NCBI GenBank assembly: GCA_023460575.1
Contig: JAEWPQ010000158.1
Span: 1-10,576, forward strand
Length of the DNA stretch: 10,576 nt
Direction: 5' to 3'
DNA from: Bacillota bacterium
GTDB lineage: Bacteria; Bacillota; Clostridia; Lachnospirales; Lachnospiraceae
Part shown: piece after piece, positions 6,121-10,576 of the stretch
Layout of the letters: each line of letters begins with the position of its first letter
How positions within the stretch are numbered: position 1 is the stretch's first letter
Position numbers and translations under genes: made by a program
Notes under the pieces: model-generated
What the model was told of the DNA's origin: nothing
What the model saw: only the letters and a program-made list of their open reading frames with translations
Databases searched by the model: none

Positions 6121-6846
6121 TTAAGGTTCTGTCCCCCACTGCAGATTTCCGGCCAGGTAAGCGGTTATACGATCACAGTCGGCATAAGCGGAGCCGGTTC
6201 CCTGATAGGAATAATCGTCTGTCTGGGTATAATTCGTCCAGTCTGACTTTGAAAACCTCACCTGCAATTCCAGGGATTCCCCGGCAGAAAGGGTACCTGA
6301 CGCTTTATTAAAACCAATTTCCAGATAATAATCAGCACCGCTCTTTGCCTCTTTCATTTTCACAAAGGTTCCTGTCACATTAGCTGTTCCTGCGGAGGAC
6401 CAGTCACACCAGAATTGCTGTTCTTTTTCCCCGTCAATCGTGTAATAATATCTTAATTTAACATCAGAAATGCTGATGTCTCCGGTTCCCGTATTATACA
6501 GTTTGATCTTTGCTGCAATGCTGCTTACGGTTTCGGGTGTATTCATATTATACGCCTGGACTTTCAAATCTCCTGTTGTTATAACCGAACTATCCGTTAT
6601 GGTAATTGTTAAAACAGGATCATTTCCTCCGCTGAAATTAAAGATCAAGCCTGATTTGCCAACAGATTTACCAGCCAGATAGGAACTTAAAATGGTTACT
6701 GTATTATCAGATATTACATAATCGGTTTCTTTCACCAGCAAATCGGTGCCATTTTTTATATTGTCAAGCGTATTTCCATTATATATAACAGTCACAGAAA
6801 CATCCTCAGGATTGTATTTGTCAAAAAATGCAGTTGCCGGACTGAT
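6121..6846 (-). repeat. X2-CBM3 tail of GH9 (paralogous copy 1)
   Basis: This stretch encodes the X2 and CBM3 modules that also end the GH48 protein at 8858-9586. The last 150 residues of the two proteins align without gaps, 97 identical by hand count, and both finish in WG-V/T-EP. They are diverged duplicates. Confidence 0.85.
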
Positions 6847-8763
6847 GGAAGAACTGCCTGGGGAACTTCCCGGCTCATCGCCGAATACTTTTACCCCTGC
6901 ATCATATACGGGAATATAGTTAGTCTTAACAACTTTTCCGGAAGTTGCACCGCCTAATCCGGTATAGGAATAATCATTGGATCTATCCCCTGATGCCATA
7001 TTCTCCGGTCCGGCGATTCGGAGCTGAATTTCTTTTTTGTAAGCAGACTGTCCACCAGGATAAATTTTGGTTTTGGTGAAATCAACATTCACATAATAAA
7101 TATTGTCAGCTTCTGCCCAGGGCAAAAGCCGGGAAACGTCTGCTCCCTGGTTATAATTTGCAGTTATTGTAAAATCGTCCGCTGTATAGCCTGCATTTAC
7201 AGCCTCTGTTATATCTACAAAATACTTAAATGATAAATGATCTCCCATCCTTGCCGGCCAGCCCGAGCAATTATACAGCAAAGCCTTGATTTCTATAAAG
7301 TTACTGCCTGAGGCGTTAATTCCTGCTTCTACAAAGTATTCGTCGTTCGTCACTTCTTCCATTGCCGTAAAGTCCGCAATCGGATTTCCGCCGTATTCTC
7401 CATAAAGTTTTGCAAGTGCGCCGATAAACCCGGCATTATAGTCACAGGCAACCTCATTATTGACATAGTTATTAATTTCATCCGTATAACTGTCGTCTTT
7501 ATCTGGTCCTCCTGCCAAAGCCCCATAAAGGGTATGCCTGTGGTATGCGGGTACGGTCATGCTGTCCGCCCAGGAACTGTGCGCTGTCCTGTGGTGAGGT
7601 CTTTTCGGAGAATTTATTCCATAACCAACCACAAAACTGCGGCCACTGCTTCCCAGAGCATAATCTACCTGCTGTTTGGCAAATTTCTTATAGATCTCCG
7701 CCTTTTCTGTACTGCAGCCTGACCAGTCAGCATAAACGCTGGCTAAAAAAGCTGTGGTGGTGGCATATCTTAAAGCCCCCCAGGAATCCAGCCAGGCAAG
7801 ACCTTTGGGCGTATAGGAAATACGGCTGCCGTTATATCCGGTTGACCAGTAATCCAGATGCATTTGTGTGCTGATCTTGTACACCTCTTTTCCGGTTATT
7901 TTTGCAAGAAGCAAAGCAGCCCCATAATGCACATCATCCCAGCATTGCGCCCATTTATACGAAATGGTGGAAGATTGAGATTCTGTGCTCCAGTTTGGTA
8001 CATAGGATTCTGCTTTCTCCAGATAAGAGGAATCTTTGGTAGCTATATACAGCCATACGCAGGACCAGGACAGTTCATCATAGAAACCGCTGTTAGAAGT
8101 GTAAAAACCGTTTGCTGCGATATAACCGCTGTCACTCTTTGTTTTGTCAGCAAATGAAAAGAGCTCCTTTGCATGTTGAATGCAGGTCAGTGCATAGCTG
8201 GGGTCACGATCCCCATAAATGACAGCCGCTGCTGCCAGTGCTGCCGCTGCCGCTGCGGATACGGTAGAACCTGGATTGTTAACATCCAGCCGATAAGACG
8301 GTCTTCCCATCTGCATTACTTCTGCCGGCCCCCACCAGGAATGATCCGTATTGCCATTGCCTACCTGGTAGTAAAAGACATCAGCGGAAGGATGGCATTT
8401 TATAAGATAATCAGTTACCCATTTGATTTCCTTTAATAAATACTCTAACTGACCGCTTTCTTTTAAAGCATCCTCTGCCTCATATACGCTCCATGCGAGC
8501 ATGGCAGCCGAATAAGCCATGGGGAGATTAAATTTCACATGATCTCCTGCATCATACCATCCTCCAGTTAAATCGATCCCTGCGTCTGAACCATCAGACA
8601 ACCCCGAATCTCCTCTCCAGTTATTCCGGATATCAGCAGGCAGTTTTCCGGAACGTTGGAACTCATAAAACATGATTGCTTTTTGTAAAGCTTCTCCATA
8701 ATTATAATTTGATTCTGCCTTTACAGACTGAGCTGAAGGCGTGGTACTCTTTTTTATACTCAT
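6121..8763 (-). CDS. GH9 endoglucanase with CBM3c, X2 and CBM3, lacking a signal core
   Basis: 880 residues. The GH9 domain (about 18-460) has the base motif GGWYDAGDHVKF (67-78, with D71 and D74), the histidine motif SPKRPHHRTAH (385-395) and the acid motif NNEVACDYNAG with E437. A CBM3c (about 466-625) follows; in this enzyme type it feeds the chain into the active site and confers processivity. Then come a short Ser/Gly/Pro linker (631-639), an X2 Ig-like module (about 640-725) and a C-terminal CBM3 (731-880) expected to bind cellulose. No dockerin is present. The oddity is the N-terminus: MSIKKSTTPSAQSVKAESNY keeps a basic start and a plausible signal-peptidase end but has no hydrophobic stretch. 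The upstream frame meets a stop before any alternative start. A run of alanines at 170-180 lies in a helix region. Lies 94 bases after GH48, probably in one operon. Confidence 0.95.
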   Translation of the reverse strand: MSIKKSTTPSAQSVKAESNYNYGEALQKAIMFYEFQRSGKLPADIRNNWRGDSGLSDGSDAGIDLTGGWYDAGDHVKFNLPMAYSAAMLAWSVYEAEDALKESGQLEYLLKEIKWVTDYLIKCHPSADVFYYQVGNGNTDHSWWGPAEVMQMGRPSYRLDVNNPGSTVSAAAAAALAAAAVIYGDRDPSYALTCIQHAKELFSFADKTKSDSGYIAANGFYTSNSGFYDELSWSCVWLYIATKDSSYLEKAESYVPNWSTESQSSTISYKWAQCWDDVHYGAALLLAKITGKEVYKISTQMHLDYWSTGYNGSRISYTPKGLAWLDSWGALRYATTTAFLASVYADWSGCSTEKAEIYKKFAKQQVDYALGSSGRSFVVGYGINSPKRPHHRTAHSSWADSMTVPAYHRHTLYGALAGGPDKDDSYTDEINNYVNNEVACDYNAGFIGALAKLYGEYGGNPIADFTAMEEVTNDEYFVEAGINASGSNFIEIKALLYNCSGWPARMGDHLSFKYFVDITEAVNAGYTADDFTITANYNQGADVSRLLPWAEADNIYYVNVDFTKTKIYPGGQSAYKKEIQLRIAGPENMASGDRSNDYSYTGLGGATSGKVVKTNYIPVYDAGVKVFGDEPGSSPGSSSISPATAFFDKYNPEDVSVTVIYNGNTLDNIKNGTDLLVKETDYVISDNTVTILSSYLAGKSVGKSGLIFNFSGGNDPVLTITITDSSVITTGDLKVQAYNMNTPETVSSIAAKIKLYNTGTGDISISDVKLRYYYTIDGEKEQQFWCDWSSAGTANVTGTFVKMKEAKSGADYYLEIGFNKASGTLSAGESLELQVRFSKSDWTNYTQTDDYSYQGTGSAYADCDRITAYLAGNLQWGTEP

Positions 8764-8770
8764 ATCGAAA

Positions 8771-8775
8771 CCTCC
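8771..8775 (-). promoter_or_regulatory. Ribosome binding site that fixes the GH9 start
   Basis: GGAGG on the minus strand, seven bases before the ATG at 8763. An in-frame TAA lies five codons upstream of the ATG, so the protein cannot begin earlier. This matters because the resulting N-terminus has no signal-peptide core. Confidence 0.85.
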
Positions 8776-8857
8776 GGGTTATTATTGATAATCCTGACCA
8801 AAATCCAGTCTTCTGATATCTGGGCCAGAATTTTTATATTTAAGCTCTACGCTTACA

Positions 8858-9586
8858 TTACGGCTCTACTCCCCATTTCAGGCTGCCAGAAACATATCCT
8901 GTAATTTTTGTCCAGTCTGCATAACTGCTGCCTGATTTCGAAAAGGAATAATCTCCTGTCTGCGTATAACTGCTCCAATCAATTTTAGAGAATCTTACCG
9001 GCACTTCAATGGACTGACCCGCTGCCAGTTCACCGGCTCCAGCTGTAAATCCGATTTCCAGGTAATAATCTGCTCCTGGCTTTGCTTCCGGCATTTTCAC
9101 AAAGGTACCCGTTACATTACTGCTGCCTACTGTAGACCAGTCACACCAGAAACTCTGATCCTTTTCTTCATCTATGGTGTAATAGTATCTAAGTTTCAAA
9201 TCTGTAAGTGAAATACTGGTTTTCCCAGTGTTGGTAAGTTTGATTTTCGGTACAATTGAACTTACCTGTGCTTTTGTGGTATCATTATACATTTGTACTT
9301 TAATGTCTCCTGCTGCTATTGAAGAATCTGTCACAGTCAGGACAAGTACCGGGTCAGTTCCCGCGCTGAAATCAAAGGTGAGCTTTAATTTTCCAACTTT
9401 TTTTTCTGCCAGATAGGTTTTCAATAATACAACCGTATCATTAATTAAGGTGTACTCCAAACCCTCTGTTAAATATTTATTTCCCTCTTTGATCCCCGTA
9501 AAAGTATTTCCGTTTAAGGAAAGGGTGACTTTAATATCTTTCTGGCTGCCTGCCTTTTTGTCAAAAACTGCTGATGCGGGATCAAT
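8858..9586 (-). repeat. X2-CBM3 tail of GH48 (paralogous copy 2)
   Basis: Partner of the GH9 tail. Patches of DNA remain close, for example around the RYYYTID and FWCDW codons, while linkers and X2 surface loops have diverged. Confidence 0.85.
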
Positions 9587-10576
9587 GGCAGAGTTGTTTA
9601 CCGGCTCTCCGCCTTCTTCAAACAGCATGGAATATACACCGTTAGCAATAGCTATATCACACTGTGCCCAGAAGCGGTGGTAATTTAATACCGGAGCTGT
9701 TCCTCTGTTGTAAGCGTTCTGAACCTTCTGAAAATCAGGATCATCTTTGTATTTAGAACGGATATCTATAAACTTAACTCCGGATTTAATTTCATCTCCG
9801 TTTGGCATGGTTCCTGTCCAGCCAGACGGTACATAGACTTCCTGATCAAAGAAACGGCTGTAGTCATTCCTTTGTTCGGGAACAGAAAGCCCTTTGTCAC
9901 CTTTGTACAAGTTCCACATACGGTCTAATAATTCCTTGGCAAGTACTCTGGCCTCATCGTCACCAGAAGCTTTACTGTAATACAGTAAAGTATTGGCAAG
10001 AGAGCCTGCCACGCCAAGGTCAGTGCCATAGGTGCTTACTTTTACATGCAGATTGGGATTTCCGGTATAGGTTCCTGTCCAAGTTTCAGGCTGGCCTGAC
10101 CAGTCCAGATTATCAGGAATCGCAAAGGTTCCGTCAGCCTCCAGTTTCACAACTGTTTTAATCCATTTAACCCATTTTTCCAGCAAGGCTTTTGCCTTTA
10201 AATCCTTTGTTTTATAAAAATACTCTGCTACACGCTGCATCGACCATGCCTGGAACCCAAACCACCGGTTGCTTCCCGGATCAGCATATACAGGGTGTTC
10301 CTGATACCCCATTCCATAAAAGGTTGCAGTTCCCGAAGGCCAGCTTTCATAACGGCCGTTATTGGAATTGGAGACACCGCCCGCAATGCCGCCTTCTTCG
10401 GACTGCAGCCACTGATAGAATTCCAGCTGTCTCTCCAGGCTCTTACTCCAATCACTTGCACCATTTCGTGAAATTGGTTTAAATTCATCATCTTGCGACA
10501 ATATCCAGGCTGCCATGGGATTCTGGTAGCCAAAATGGCTGTGACTGCAGCCAATTACCCAGGACCAGTTTGCGTT
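8858..10576 (-). CDS. GH48 processive cellulase with X2 and CBM3 (N-terminus off right edge)
   Basis: The frame is open to the right edge; 572 residues are visible, the first being NANWSWVIGCSHSHFGYQNP. Residues 1 to about 322 are the C-terminal half of a GH48 domain, recognised by QNPMAAWILS (18-27), NGASDWSKSLERQLEFYQWL (38-57), FYGMGYQEHPVYADPGSN (86-103), WFGFQAWSMQRVAEY (105-119), NLDWSGQPETW (156-166) and LNYHRFWAQCDIAIANGVY (297-315). X2 (about 331-418) and CBM3 (about 423-572) follow. GH48 enzymes pull cellobiose from cellulose chain ends by inversion and are usually the main exocellulase of cellulolytic clostridia. The family's acid residue lies in the missing N-terminal half. No dockerin follows, so this is a free enzyme. 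The gene lies upstream of GH9 in the same direction; promoter and signal peptide are off-window. Confidence 0.96.
   Translation of the reverse strand, partial: NANWSWVIGCSHSHFGYQNPMAAWILSQDDEFKPISRNGASDWSKSLERQLEFYQWLQSEEGGIAGGVSNSNNGRYESWPSGTATFYGMGYQEHPVYADPGSNRWFGFQAWSMQRVAEYFYKTKDLKAKALLEKWVKWIKTVVKLEADGTFAIPDNLDWSGQPETWTGTYTGNPNLHVKVSTYGTDLGVAGSLANTLLYYSKASGDDEARVLAKELLDRMWNLYKGDKGLSVPEQRNDYSRFFDQEVYVPSGWTGTMPNGDEIKSGVKFIDIRSKYKDDPDFQKVQNAYNRGTAPVLNYHRFWAQCDIAIANGVYSMLFEEGGEPVNNSAIDPASAVFDKKAGSQKDIKVTLSLNGNTFTGIKEGNKYLTEGLEYTLINDTVVLLKTYLAEKKVGKLKLTFDFSAGTDPVLVLTVTDSSIAAGDIKVQMYNDTTKAQVSSIVPKIKLTNTGKTSISLTDLKLRYYYTIDEEKDQSFWCDWSTVGSSNVTGTFVKMPEAKPGADYYLEIGFTAGAGELAAGQSIEVPVRFSKIDWSSYTQTGDYSFSKSGSSYADWTKITGYVSGSLKWGVEP

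Noticed and set aside
6114..6123. Palindrome TAAACGTTTA over the GH9 stop codon
   Set aside because: Ten AT-rich bases overlapping coding sequence with no promoter nearby; chance is the simplest explanation.
7545..8436. Several plus-strand open frames inside GH9
   Set aside because: Antisense shadows of a strongly conserved GH9 coding sequence; no ribosome sites or domains.
8850..8857. Catabolite-response (cre) half site TGTAAGCG on the minus strand at the GH48 stop
   Set aside because: Only the left half matches; the right half misses conserved positions, and the location between operon genes is unlikely for CcpA.
6121..10576. Cellulosomal role for the two cellulases
   Set aside because: Neither protein has a dockerin or cohesin; both end in CBM3, which points to free enzymes.
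1..10576. CRISPR array, tRNA or rRNA gene, transposase or phage integrase
   Set aside because: No regularly spaced repeats, no cloverleaf or rRNA segment, and no transposase or integrase motif seen on either strand.

Overview
The window looks like the chromosome of a free-living, low-GC Gram-positive plant-fibre degrader, most likely a cellulolytic member of the Clostridia (Lachnospiraceae). The evidence is strong AGGAGG-type ribosome sites, AT-rich spacers, clostridial-type regulators, and a GH48-GH9 cellulase pair with X2 and CBM3 modules but no dockerins. From memory, this pair has the same order and domain make-up as Cphy_3368/Cphy_3367 of Clostridium (Lachnoclostridium) phytofermentans. 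That comparison is recall; no search was run.

Layout from left to right. (1) 1-722, minus: the N-terminal three quarters of a SorC-type sugar-responsive regulator, running off the left edge, with a good promoter and a palindromic operator at its predicted start of transcription. (2) 723-1316: a long spacer and leader with two runs of G. (3) 1317-2477, plus: a complete secreted GH10 endo-xylanase followed by an intrinsic terminator. (4) 2561-3142, plus: a decapitated AAA/ABC-like ATPase that has lost its Walker A region, probably a pseudogene. (5) 3172-3843, minus: an XRE regulator with a DUF5680-like C-terminal domain. (6) 3965-5947: a divergent PadR regulator and MATE efflux pump with two near-identical palindromic operators between them. 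(7) 5948-6120: two hairpins between convergent genes. (8) 6121-10576, minus: a cellulase operon, with GH48 (partial, runs off the right edge) upstream of GH9.

How the genes fit together: GH48 (processive exoglucanase) and GH9-CBM3c (typically a processive endoglucanase) are the classic synergistic pair for crystalline cellulose, and the GH10 enzyme opens xylan. Both cellulases end in X2-CBM3 tails that align without gaps over the CBM3 (97 of 150 residues identical by hand count), so they are free cellulose-binding enzymes and not cellulosome subunits. The AT-richer middle block (about 2.56-5.95 kb: broken ATPase, XRE regulator, PadR-MATE) looks like an accessory insert between polysaccharide-degradation genes. 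The pump could export toxic compounds, possibly plant phenolics, but the sequence does not show its substrate.

The most unusual observations are: the otherwise intact GH9 cellulase has a strong ribosome site and what looks like a signal-peptidase region, but no hydrophobic signal core; the paired-operator architecture of the PadR-MATE intergenic region; and the ATPase fragment whose 5' end is lost right at the xylanase terminator. I saw no convincing wholly new system.
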